In this document: positions 36,106-47,334 of the stretch, in pieces
Position numbering within the stretch: the first letter of the stretch is position 1
How the letters are laid out: the number at the start of each line of letters is the position of its first letter
Source of the DNA: Amoeboaphelidium protococcarum
Lineage: Eukaryota; Aphelidiomycota; Aphelidea
NCBI GenBank assembly: GCA_023515745.1
Contig: JALECJ010000256.1
Span: 2,542,001-2,606,000, forward strand
Length of the DNA: 64,000 bases
Direction of reading: 5' to 3'
Made by a program: the position numbers and the translations under genes
Notes under the pieces: model-generated
Databases searched by the model: none
Seen by the model: only the letters and a program-made list of their open reading frames with translations
What the model was told of the DNA's origin: nothing

Positions 36106-36901
36106 AATTTTATAACTTCTTATAGGTCCTAATGGTTAATAAAAATTCAGAGCTCAAAAGTTAATACAAATAGTTCAATTTATACCGTGACTTTGATATT
36201 AAATGGCAGTATACGGGCAGTAATAACAACTTCAAGTTGACAAAGTGACGGAGAAGGAAGGAAAGAACAACGACGATTGGGAACGGGCGAGTAAAAGCCC
36301 GAGAGTATTTCCACTGTAAATGCGCGTCTTGTCATGGCTTGAATGGAAAGAGAGAGAGAGAGAGAGAGAGAGGGAGTAAAGAAGTAAAGCGGCTCTCACC
36401 AGCGAATGTATGTGGTTACTTTACGCGCTTTGTTATGCATGTCACTCTTTTAAGAGTCACAGCGATCCGAATGTTGTAAAATATCTATATGTAGCAGGAG
36501 GTAGGCTCGCTAGAGAACCCATATCATTTAAAGTTACTAGCTTTACTAGAGAGTTCTTCTCATTTCAATGTTGTATCCCGTCGCGTGCTTCCGCCACTAT
36601 TGAAGCATTCTTCGAATAGTTTCAAGGCGCTTGCTCCATCATTTAGTGTTCCTTCTGTTGTATTGTTTCTTTATATATACTTACAGAACTTAATTCAACT
36701 GTGAAGTGGTCCCATATATCATCTGCTAGATATTGCGCTCTGTATAGTCAGTCATCTAAAAAGTATAGCGATAATGTTTAGTGCACCTATAAGTGGATTT
36801 TACAGTTCACCCTCTTACAATATATGGTAATCTCATTAGACATATAGCGTCCTAAGATAGAATATTAAAGTTACATTCGATTTATTATAAATTAGTGTAG
36901 T
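36106..36901. other. Divergent intergenic region with GA microsatellite
   Basis: Between TNPO3 (minus) and PIGA (plus). It includes a (GA)n tract at about 36350-36374 and a GCGCGTC element at about 36322-36328. The PIGA frame stays open upstream to an ATG at 36410, but that 164-codon extension has no PIG-A similarity and is AT-rich, so I treat it as non-coding. Confidence 0.45.
36350..36374. repeat. GA microsatellite
   Basis: About twelve GA units in the TNPO3-PIGA spacer. Confidence 0.85.
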
Positions 36902-38413
36902 ATGGTGAGCGATTTCTTCTTTCCCAACTATGGTGGTGTGGAGAGTCACTTGTATTGTGTTAGTCAAGCATTGATTGCCCGCGGACACAAGGTTGTCATT
37001 ATCACGCATTAGTATGATGAAGATCGAGTGGGTGTGCGCTACTTGACGAATGGTCTCAAGGTGTACTACCTGCCGCATATAGTCATCTACTAGTAGGCCA
37101 CCTTGCCCACGGTGTATGGTCTATTCCCTCTGATGCGGTAGATTTTTATACGCGAATAGATCCAGATTGTTCATGCTCATTAGGCATTTAGTACCATTGC
37201 ACATGAAGCTATCCTACACGCACGCACCATGAGTCTGAAAGCTGTGTTTACTGATCACTCTCTGTTCGGTTTCAGTGATACATCCTCTATATTGACTAAT
37301 AAACTGCTCAAGTTCTCCCTTTCTGATATTGATCATGTCATATGTGTGTCGCACACAAGTAAAGAGAACACTGTGCTTAGAGCTGCTTTGAATCCGCATA
37401 TAGTCTCTGTTATACCGAATGCTGTTGTGTCCTCTCAGTTTACACCTCCAACTGCTAGTGAGTTATAAGATATTAGGGAGCATGGTGTTATTCGCTCGCT
37501 CTATTAGAAATTAGGTCGATCTGATAATAATTTGGAGAGAACCGCACCTGATGATGTTAAGGCTGATTTGAATATTGAAAATGATGGAGATTATGGTAAT
37601 TTCGATCAAGAGAATGTTGGAAATAAAGATGGAGCTATGTAAGAAGATTATGTCACTATTGTGATTGTCAGTCGGCTCACTTATCGTAAAGGTATTGACC
37701 TCTTGTGTGCTGTTATTCCAATGGTGTGTGAATTGGACCCCAGGATCCGGTTCATTATTGCCGGTGATGGACCAAAGAGAATTAATTTGGAGTAGATGAG
37801 GGAAAAGTATCAGCTTTAGGACAGAGTTGAACTGCTGGGAGCAATTAAGCATACCATGGTACGCGATGTGTTGATCAGAGGTCAGATATTCCTCAACACT
37901 TCACTGACTGAGGCTTTCTGCATTGGAATAATTGAAGCAGCAAGTTGTGGTCTTCTTGTGGTGTCCACGCGAGTGGGCGGTATTGTAGAAGTTCTGCCCA
38001 GATCAATGATTATGTTTGGCAATGATGACACTGAGATGGTTGATGTATTGATGACAGCCGTAGAAGTGGTGCGCACAGAGGGTATCGATCGTTGGCACTT
38101 TCATCGAGAGATTCAGAAGATGTACTCTTGGATGGACGTGGCTGAGCGTACGGAGCGAGTCTACTCATCCATACTTGAGATGCCCGATGTTCCATTAATT
38201 GAGCGGTTGCGAAGATTCTACGGGTGTGGAATGTGGGCCGGTAAGTTGTTTTGCTGTATCGTGGCCTTGAATTACATTTTCCTGCTCTTTTTGGAATGGC
38301 TTTACCCAAGATCTGATATTGATCTGGTACCTAAATTTGATCTGGCCGAGTACAAGGAGCGTACTAAATACAATAATAGCCGGTCCAAGTCTAATTCTTA
38401 ATCCATAAAGTGA
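36902..38413 (+). CDS. PIGA: PIG-A, GPI N-acetylglucosaminyltransferase subunit
   Basis: 503 aa. Catalytic subunit (GT4 family) of the ER enzyme that transfers GlcNAc to phosphatidylinositol, the first step of GPI synthesis. The hallmark start [18 protein letters not shown] is present, then [43 protein letters not shown] and VSVIPNAV. The donor-binding half follows ([34 protein letters not shown]). A hydrophobic segment near the C-terminus ([19 protein letters not shown]) is the usual membrane anchor. An acidic, Asn/Asp-rich insert of about 60 residues (residues about 185-245) separates the two Rossmann halves, which is unusual. Human PIG-A has 484 aa. Confidence 0.95.
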
Positions 38414-38482
38414 AAAGAATGGCATATTTAAAAAGGATAAATTCATTTAGTCTATCTTTATCAGTGTATTTATATCGGATAC

Positions 38483-41400
38483 TCATGAATTTTTAGTCTA
38501 TGACGAGGTGGTCTCTTTAGAAGTACTATCTTTTTTATTCTACTCAGCCTGCTGCTTTTACTTTCTCTCTTTGGCGCGCCGCTCCTTGTCTTTATGTCGC
38601 TTCACCTGAGACACTGCTTCCTTATAATACACAAAGAATGTGTGAAATACATCAAATAAATCTTCCCACCTTCTCTTTGCTTTCGAGCCTGGCAGATCAG
38701 CCACGGATTTATATGTGGCAGTGCTAAGAGTCGCTTCTTGTTACTCCTGAGCCGAGATTATATCATAATCTTCCGGGTTCTCTCCAAAATACAGAGCAGT
38801 GTCGATACACGCCTACCAACACTGAGCCCACCGAGCATAAAGCGTCTACAACCGAGATTGCATCTCTGTAATTACCGGCTCAGCATACTACTACTTCAAA
38901 GATTCAACGCCAGCAGTGTCGACCGCGAACTTGCCGAGAATCAATGAGATTTAACTCAATTACTTCTAAGATTACTATGAGTTTCTTATACCATCATCTT
39001 TTTCAATCAACTTTTTCATTCTAGTGTCCATAGCAAAGTCCTACCGTGACAGTTACACCAACTACTCATAATCCTACTATACCTCAGAAATAGAGCTAAG
39101 GATATCCGTCGTTTTGTAATCTTTGGCAACTAAGAGACCAATCTTCTCGAAGTGATCTGGCAACATGATCAAATCCGGAACTCCCCATAAAACTTCAACC
39201 AGATAATTCATCAACGTGGATTTGCCATCACGAGCTTTAACATCACGAAGTTTAGGCAGAGACTCAATCTTAAAACCAACCGCACGATCACCACGCCTAC
39301 CAAATTAAGACTTTTTACCATATTCATAGTTGGTCATATTACCAAGACTGAGAACTGCTCTCAGAATTACCTTCAATCCTGAGTTGGTCTACAACTCTAA
39401 CAACACTTTCTCAACTACATCAAGCTTTTACAGAATGACATCAACTTCGTTCCCTCCAGAATTACTCTAATTTCGCTATTAATCCTAGGACTCTAGACTA
39501 TGAGCAGCGAGATACTTTAACCGGATGATAGATGAGTTGACCATAAGATTGACCACGGGATTCCTCTAATAAAATTCAATTACAAACAGATCGGAAAATG
39601 CAAGCCGCCGCAGTAGATACTCGTCCAGAGCAAATTCGCCACTTTCATCGTCCAAGAATGCTTTGGCTTTCGTCCGCATCCAATTCTAAATCTCTTGTAA
39701 GAGTTCCTAGTCAGGAAGTATTTTCTATAATGCCAGATAATCTTCCAATTCTAACTATACTTCACTTGTGTTAGCACACCATTCCACTTTCATATTAAGA
39801 ATAATCACATGAAGTAGTTTAAGAAACACCATACTCTACAATGAAGATTGCGATACCTCCGTCCATTTAACATCAGGGGCTAATTCAGACACAGCGGTGT
39901 TGACGCTAGTTTCCACCAAAGACTTGCACTTTCTCTCAAATTTGCTTAGTACAATACTAATGTTTTTGGCTTTATTGGAGTCAAGTACAGATATCCTTTC
40001 AATTGACTGTTTGCCGTCACTCTTTTAACCATCCAACTTTTACTCTGCCAGTTGTTTCTTCTTTCTCTGCAATTCTTCAGGATCTTCACAAAATAACTCT
40101 TCAAACTTGTCAACATTTATAGAATCTCTTACATTCATCCACATACTGACTCTTTTATTCCTAGGCTTGGACTATGATGTTGAATCAGACTCTACCACTA
40201 GCTTGTCCTTTGAGTCGGTATTATCATCCACTTCGTCATCTTTCTCTTCCAATTATTAACTGTCAGCATCAACGTCGCCATAATCATCGTCAACATCTTC
40301 ATCAGAATCCTCCATCCATATAGTCTTCTTACGTCCAATATTTGACAACGCTTGCAAATCTTGCTACTTCAAGGCATCCCAATGAAGTGTTACTCTTACA
40401 TGCTTTCTATTTAAATCAGGGCCTGCTGCTCCACCAGGCGCGATACCACCAGCCATCGGCGGAGGAGGAGGCAAAGGAACACCACCCGCGGAGTGCACAG
40501 GCATAGGCGGAGGTGGAGGAACACCACCAGGAGGTTACACAGAATTTGATGTGACTTCTTCAGTCTGGCTAACGACAAAACTGCCCCCTTGAGTTAATTA
40601 AGGCATTGGTGGTGGTGGAGGCAATGATGAGGAAGACGCAGATGGTAATGCTTCTCTCACAGGAGATTACTATTTATCATTGACTTCCTTTTGATGCAAT
40701 TGGCCGTCTTTTCTATACGAGGAAGCATCCTACTAATCATCCTGAACATCGTCGCGTAGATCATCATCTCCCTTCTCCTACTGACGACGAGTTTAGTAAG
40801 AGGGAAGTAGACCATCAATTACAGACTCATTAGAAACGGGTAACTAAGCCTCTATAGGACTTGTCACAATCAGCTCATCATATACAGACTACAAAGTAGT
40901 CTAATCATTCCGATAATTCTCATAGTAATATATTATACATTCTAGCACGAGCTGCAAATACAACTTCTTTGGTAGGTCGACAGCTAGAAAGGAGTGGGCA
41001 TCGTGTATCTAATTTCTCTGCATACATAATGCAAGCTTGACAATGAGCGGATGCCACCATTAATGATGTTAATTATTAATCTCTTGCTGTTACTACTACT
41101 CTTACGATGAATTATCCCCTAGTACGCTATAAAAACCATTAATAAACCATTACTAGAGGGATTGATTCTCAAAAATCTGCTTCTGCGGCAAATTCGCCCC
41201 ATTCTCAAAACACTTTTACACATCTTCCTGCGTCTTTTTCAAATCGCAAGTCATTTACAAATCTACAAATATAGGGAGATCAGAGTTGCCAGGAGCTTTT
41301 AGAAATTTCCTGACTTATTAAAGATCCAACTAGAGATCTTATGAAACTGGCTAGCGACAGAATATAAAGCACAGCTCTGAATCAGCCTACACAGAGCACT

Positions 41401-43882
41401 GTTCAAGAACATTAGTCACTCCACGCGTAGCACTCAGCGCCTATTTACTTGCTGAAAGCGTTTACTACGACAGAGTATCTGTCACCACCGCCATTTCTTA
41501 CTTCTCATCCTATTCTTCATCCAAGTACAATCGCAAATTTTCTATAAATACCAAATCAAGACAGAAATTATCCGCAAATTGAATCGGCGACTAGGTATTA
41601 GATGGATCCAAAGCTGAGGTAAACAACAGTTTACCGACAGTAGAATCGATACTAAAATCATCATCCACGGCCACATCGGGGCTGTGCATCCGCACACTAT
41701 CATGATCAGACTGAGGTGACAGGGCTTTCTGCACAAACTGACCAATATTGGCAGCCAATTAACTAGCTCTTCGACTTATGGGACTCTAAAAGGCTTTGCT
41801 ATTAGAAACTCTAAACATACCAGCACCATTGTCACTGATCATGAAAGGAAGCATGGTATAAGTGCAAAGAGGAACAAGAGAACTGGTGGCATCATCAAAA
41901 TGATTAACAACAAGTTCCAGCTTTGAATAAGAGCCATCAATAACAAAGCCGCCGCCTGCACCACTAGTTATCGCATCCAGAGACGACTCATTAGATCCTT
42001 GTTATAAACGAGAGCCAAGACTGTTGAGACGAAAGAAGACGAAATCAGAGTCAACATACACGGGATCATCATCCTCCAAATAGTCATTTAATGTAAACTA
42101 AGACTCAGATTAATACTCATTAAGCTGAGACTCCAGTTGAGGTTAATCTAATGAACTCCTTCTTGAAGATGATTATAACTACTACCCGTTGGAGTCTGCG
42201 ATGGCTTCCTTTGAAGACAAGTCTGTCAGAATACTATTCACAGAATATGATCCAGTCAATCGCGACTCTGGTCTAAGTGACTGAGAGCCTCTACTATTAC
42301 GATCAATAGACAATTTACGCTTCTTCAAATTCGCTTGATGGATTTGGCTACTATAAAGCAGCTATTTCTCATTTGATATTTTAATTTGACCATCTCCATC
42401 ATTCTAGAACTTGATTCTTTGCCCATATATCTCAAGTAGAGGTTTAACTTTACGATCACTTTGCACTAATTTAGGCACGCTATTCACAATAACTTTATGA
42501 AGAACTAAAGGACTGTCATTAAATACTGACCTATTAATACTCTGAGGCAATATAGGAGAATCATTTAGAATCAACTACAACCTCACTCCAAGAAAGCCGC
42601 ATCTCTGAGCAAATGAACTAAGCTCAAGAACGCCAGACGACGTATTAAGATGTTCAAGATAATTAGTGAGGCCAGATTACAGAGTTATCACGCCAGATTG
42701 AGGTAGAAATAATAAATTGATTGTACCTTGAGCCAGAATAACTTTTGAATAAAATTCAGACTCACTTGCAGTCTATTTCAGCTGGGACTAAAATTGTGTC
42801 GAATGGCCTCCATTGTCATCAGACTATAGAGACGATTATTTTGAAGGAGTGCTTTATAAACCAGATCCAATCTGTGACTATCTTCTCAAAAATGCAACAA
42901 GCCGTATTTCAATATCATCATTAAGCTTAGCGGCTTACGTTAATCTATGCATTTACTCAAACAACTGTTGCTAATCCTCATCGTCTTCATAAAATCCACC
43001 ATTAGCAATTTGCAGCACAACTAAAGAGGACCATACAGTCTCATCTTTCATCCGCACCTCAACGTGAACATTATCTATATTCTAGCCTGCACTTGATGAA
43101 GAACCACTGCCCATTAATACGGCAGTATGAACACCGAGTAAATAAGCCTCTGAGCGTGAATTTGATATCAAATGCCGATTGACCAACAGACTTTATAAGT
43201 ATAAAGTATACAGATAATCTTGAGGAGTCTTGACACAACTGAACACACTCTACCATTTGCCATAATTATAAGCTTTCAATAGATTAGCAACTAGAAAAGA
43301 CCGGTCTCCATTCAAGCAATTTATAGCCACCATGCCTAATTTATGTCCCGAAAGCAGTTGATTAAGAGCATTAATCAGGTTGATCAAATGCAAAATACCA
43401 TCTAAATCGGACTTGAATGGCATGTGGTACACAAAATACTACGGTAAATCCTTTTCAACAATCAGAGACGCAAGATTCAGTTATTTAGATGCATTTTAAT
43501 CTTATTGCAACTACTATATTGAATTCGCAGACATATTAAAACTGTACTCTTTATGAGACAGATTGAGCAGGATGATTATGGGATTCCGAGTATTACCGAG
43601 CATATCCTTGAGAGCATATAGCAAATCCTTAATATAAACTCTATTAGAATCTTTCTTAGTCACTCTCTACCATGGGTAGGGAGTTAGACAGAGAGAATCC
43701 GTAATCCTGGCAATCAATGCTCTAGTAGTAGATAATCGTTTCTGATCAGCAGTAGTATTGTGTTTAGAAGTTGATTTGTCATCATTGATCTAACTATTAG
43801 TGGTACTATTATTATTATTCTAACTATCCCCAGTTGAAGGTGTATTCAAATTCAAACTTTTGCTAAATCTACTAAACCACAT
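38483..43882 (-). CDS. PTEN/C2-type formin (PTEN-C2-FH1-FH2)
   Basis: 1,799 aa in one frame; every in-frame position was checked and holds no TGA, while TAA/TAG are frequent. Formins nucleate and elongate actin filaments. N-terminal PTEN-like module: RVYIKDLLYALKDMLGN, SDLDGILHLINLINALNQLL and the P-loop region GMVAINCLNGDRSFLVANLL. Cys189 is kept, but only four residues separate it from Arg194 instead of five, and the His before Cys is Asn, so phosphatase activity is doubtful. A C2-like segment follows near 415-530. The FH1 poly-Pro region is at about 1080-1150 (VPPPPPMPV, LPPPPPMAGG). FH2 is at about 1155-1650, with AVLSLGNMTNYEYGKKSQFG and KARDGKSTLMNYLVE. The tail is charged. No GBD/FH3 is obvious. 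Confidence 0.92.
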
Positions 43883-44054
43883 TATAAAGTACCACTGTTA
43901 TGAGTGAGATCAAAATAAATTCAAATCTCAAAGTTTAACAATAATGGAAGGAAAGTAGTTCTGAAAGAATAAGAAGAGATCTTTGGTGAAACGTAAAAAG
44001 AAACTTTACAATGTAAAATGAGACATGAATATATACGCGCATTAAAAATAAACA

Positions 44055-44597
44055 TCATTTATCATTTTTAGAATCGTTGGCGGCATCTATAAACTCCTCC
44101 AAATTTTAATCTTGAGTTATTCGCGTCACAGACTGTCCTTTGGAGCGCAGAATATTCTCCACATCATTCCGCCGCGGATCTTGTTGATCGTGAAACCAAC
44201 CGAGTCTATCCGCGACGAGATGCAGCGCACCGCACGCCTTTTCCTTGTCGTGTTCGTATAGAATGGTCTTCATTACTTCTGAATCAATACCACTACTTGA
44301 CATCTGCTGTTGATTGCCACTATTTAGCATCTCATGCAAAACACTTTCACCAGAGCATTTGACCAGTACAACACCTTTTGTGTATGCAAGTTTTGATATA
44401 AATTTAGTAGTTCTCACCTGGCACTAATTGCATTTGAATGAAAATAACATTTTCGCATCCGTTGTTTTCTCATCATTGACTGCTTGATCATTTATATTCT
44501 GTGTGATATGTATATACTTTTGAGGATGATAGCGATTAAATACAGTGCCCGGTATTTTTGAGCGATTACATAATTTATGACCAGTATATTTGAGCAT
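44055..44597 (-). CDS. DNLZ: DNL-type zinc-finger protein (Zim17/Tim15) with split zinc knuckle
   Basis: 180 aa. Mitochondrial Hsp70 chaperone partner that keeps Hsp70 soluble. An N-terminal basic presequence (MLKYTGHKLCNRSKIPGTVF) fits matrix import. The first knuckle is FKCNQCQVRTTKFISKLAY. The family then has GVVxVxCPGCxxxHxIADNLGWF; here VVLVKCSG is separated from CGALHLVADRLGWFHD by 38 extra residues, and DNL reads DRL. The insert is in frame and no GT-AG pair in matching phase removes it. The C-terminus (NVENILRSKGQSVTRI) matches the family. Confidence 0.85.
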
Positions 44598-44836
44598 TGC
44601 GCGTAAAATGTATATATCCAAAGCCTTTTCCACGCGCTGTGTGATATCGAGAGAGAGAAATGAAAGTGGTAAAAAGCGATTTTTCGTTTCATTTTTGCTT
44701 GAAATGCCGTTCGAGTTGTTTCAAATCTCTCCTTGGTTGGTCTAGGTGAACGTTTTACTGTAATTTTTCTTTTTCTCAACCTGCAGATATATTCATTGTA
44801 GCATTGTATGTACTCAACTGCTCTAAACGATAAACC

Positions 44837-45838
44837 ATGATTACTGATGATAGATACTCAATAACACGCGTCTAGAAGTTGAAGCATTATCTATACTAAT
44901 TTGGATCCCTTGGCCCACATGGCAGACTATCATGTACCATACTACTGAATTAATAGTATAAAACTGCAAATTTGAAAAAGAGAACGCCAGTTGATGATTG
45001 CCATATTGAATATTAGAAATAAGGACAGAATATTCTTGCGCATTAAGTTAAGGATGAAGTATCGACACTGAATAACCAAAGTGATTAGCACGATAATATT
45101 GCTGATGAAAAGTTAGTTGTATAATGCATGCCTATTCTAAACAAAGCACCTGATGAGTCAGTCGATGCACTTAAGCAGCAATAAGAGTAAACTGTTGTTG
45201 AAATCCACTAAAATAATGCTGATCTAGTGTGTAGTACTGATAATCAAATCTCGCTCAGACTTGATATTGATAACTCATACACTCCAAAAGAGTCTCAGCG
45301 ATCTAAAGTCTAGTTGCTGTAGAAATCTAATTCTTCATTTGGTAAATTGACTGAAAGTACGAAATCGTAATGTTCAGCTGTTGGTAGCCGCATCTCTAAT
45401 AATTAAGCAGGCGACTAATGCGATGATCCTTTTGGATTTAAACTAGACATCAATAGTGAGGCGATTGCTGATCAATAAACTTTAAAGACAAATACACAGT
45501 CTATGATATCAAGTATCAAAAAAAGGTTGTCTCAACCGCCGCAATTTGAGGATGCTCTCAATAAGAAACCTGTCGACGTTCCTAGTATAGTGCTTCCTCC
45601 TGATGAGCACCGCGTATAAGGTGAGACTCTGGGTCATATTGCTGACATTCCTCCATAAAGTCATATAATTAATTCGACTGTATAAAGCAACTAAACTTTG
45701 AAAGATTAGTTAATTTGCGATGATCATATGGACACGGAAGATGATGAATTGAATGATATTTTCAAGTTTATTGAGGGCGATATATCAGCGGTTCATGAGA
45801 ATGCTGACGAAGACGATCTCTTTGAATCTGATTTGTGA
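44837..45838 (+). CDS. Acidic-tailed protein of unknown function
   Basis: 333 aa in a single frame full of TAA/TAG codons. Start at the first ATG after 44822 (MITDDRYSITRVQKLKHY). Low-complexity, Gln/Ser/Asp-rich, with short ordered-looking motifs: PFGFKLDINSEAI, MISSIKKRLSQPPQFEDALN and a C-terminal acidic helix (DDELNDIFKFIEGDI, DEDDLFESDL). I recognise no family. The acidic helices could be interaction motifs of a nuclear protein. Confidence 0.6.
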
Positions 45839-46208
45839 ATAGTAATATACATTTGGTTAAATAATAAAGCTAAATATTTGGAAAATATTGCTACCACTTA
45901 CGAAACAGATTTCTTTACTTTTTACAGAGATTGTCACACTCAGGACAGGTGGAGGACGCGACCTAAAACCAGTTTGTAATCTTAGAATCACACTGCAAAT
46001 CGCTTTCCAACTAGCTCTGATACTTAATATAGCTCTCATTAATGTGTAGAGTAAATCGTATGTAAGACTCAACTGTACTAAGTGTGATAACCGATAATTT
46101 GTATAAAGTGCGGATCCACTCTTTTTTAGTTTGAAACTGTTGTAGAATGTGCGGATCCGCCTGGATGGTAGCATAGGAGGCACGACGCAAGTAAATAATA
46201 TTGAAATC
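45839..46208. other. Intergenic spacer
   Basis: A 370 bp spacer between two plus-strand genes. A minus-strand open stretch crosses it, but it lacks motifs and looks like chance in a TGA-only code. Confidence 0.35.
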
Positions 46209-47166
46209 ATGAACGAATAGGCTTTATGCGAGTGGTTAGCTCAAATTTTTATTAAAGTCTATAACGCCTTTTTCACAGAGATACTGGGACGCGATTTGCA
46301 TAGTGCACTCAATTCCACCACGGCACCATCTGCTTCTGATTATTAGAGAGTGGCAATGCTCATTGAAACTTGCATGTTTGTAGCAGGTGTTGATTAGTAT
46401 TCGTAGTTTATATCTAAGCTATTGGCGAGTCTACTGATGTTGGTGGAAGAACTGACAGCGGTCAGATACTGTGCGCGTTTTATGCGACTGTTTAGGTTGG
46501 ATCCTTAGTCGTTGAGAATATCAACTGAAGACGTTGGACGCTGCGTATCACGCGCTGGATTGTTGGAGCAGCTAAGCCCGACATTGCTGATGAGACTGGC
46601 ATACGAAAGCCATTATATTACGAGCACACTGAACATACTGTAGACCTTTTAGCAGCTCTATTGTAACCGGCAGCCCACGAATTAATTGGCTTGGGTGGAA
46701 ATGATGGTGTTGGAGAAGTACCTTCACAAGGAGGATTCCGATTCTGCCTGAAGCTACAGAACAAAGCTAATTTAGATGAACAAGTATTCCATCCTTTCTT
46801 AATTCCATATACACGATCTTAACATCAAGATCCTAAAATATTGCATGCTCAAGTCAGCAGAAGATTAAATCTGGCCTCCAAGGACTCTTAGACGTGGGTG
46901 ATCGACAGTGGAGCGAGTAAGCATTACTCGTACCATAAAATGCGGCTTTCGGTCATTCAAATTTAAGAGTTTAATAGTGCCCGAATCGCATATATGAGCC
47001 AGATTATGCGTTCTTTGAATAGTGTGTCAAAGAAGACTACGCTCATTACATTGATGCCATAAAAGTGCTGAATAGTAGAAGGGTGTCCAAAGAAGGAACT
47101 TTGTAAAACTACGAAAGTGTATATTACCGTCTTTGTGGAGGGAGGATGTGCTAAAATTATCATTGA
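46209..47166 (+). CDS. Helical protein of unknown function, needs one splice
   Basis: The first part (46209-46717) is protein-like (MNEQALCEWLAQIFIKVYNA, LASLLMLVEELTAVRYCARF) and, unspliced, runs into TGA at 46749. A second block (to TGA at 47164-47166) is equally protein-like in another frame (IYEPDYAFFEQCVKEDYAHY, IDAIKVLNSRRVSKEGT). A 67-nt intron at 46718-46784 (GTACCT...CAAG) joins them in frame to give 296 aa. The weak AAG acceptor makes this uncertain; a frameshift between two halves is the alternative. No family recognised. Confidence 0.5.
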
Positions 47167-47334
47167 ATCCTGAGAGAGCATACAGATGATAAAGTAGGCA
47201 CAAAGATAGCATTTTTCCACTACTAAAGTATTTTTAAATTTCTGAACTCATTCAACTCAATACAAACGAAGTTGAGAAGTTAAATGAAATGTATTGTAAA
47301 GACTCTTAAAGAGCAATCATATGTACAGTACTCA

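Noticed and set aside
36410..36901. N-terminal extension of PIG-A
   Set aside because: Open only because the code has one stop; no similarity to the family, AT-rich, and the hallmark start MVSDFF is at 36902.
46886..46930. Copia-like protease motif WVIDSGASKH in frame 2
   Set aside because: A striking match, but it lies in a different frame from a longer, clearly protein-like block in frame 1, has no flanking gag, integrase or RT, and the other frame is the better coding call.
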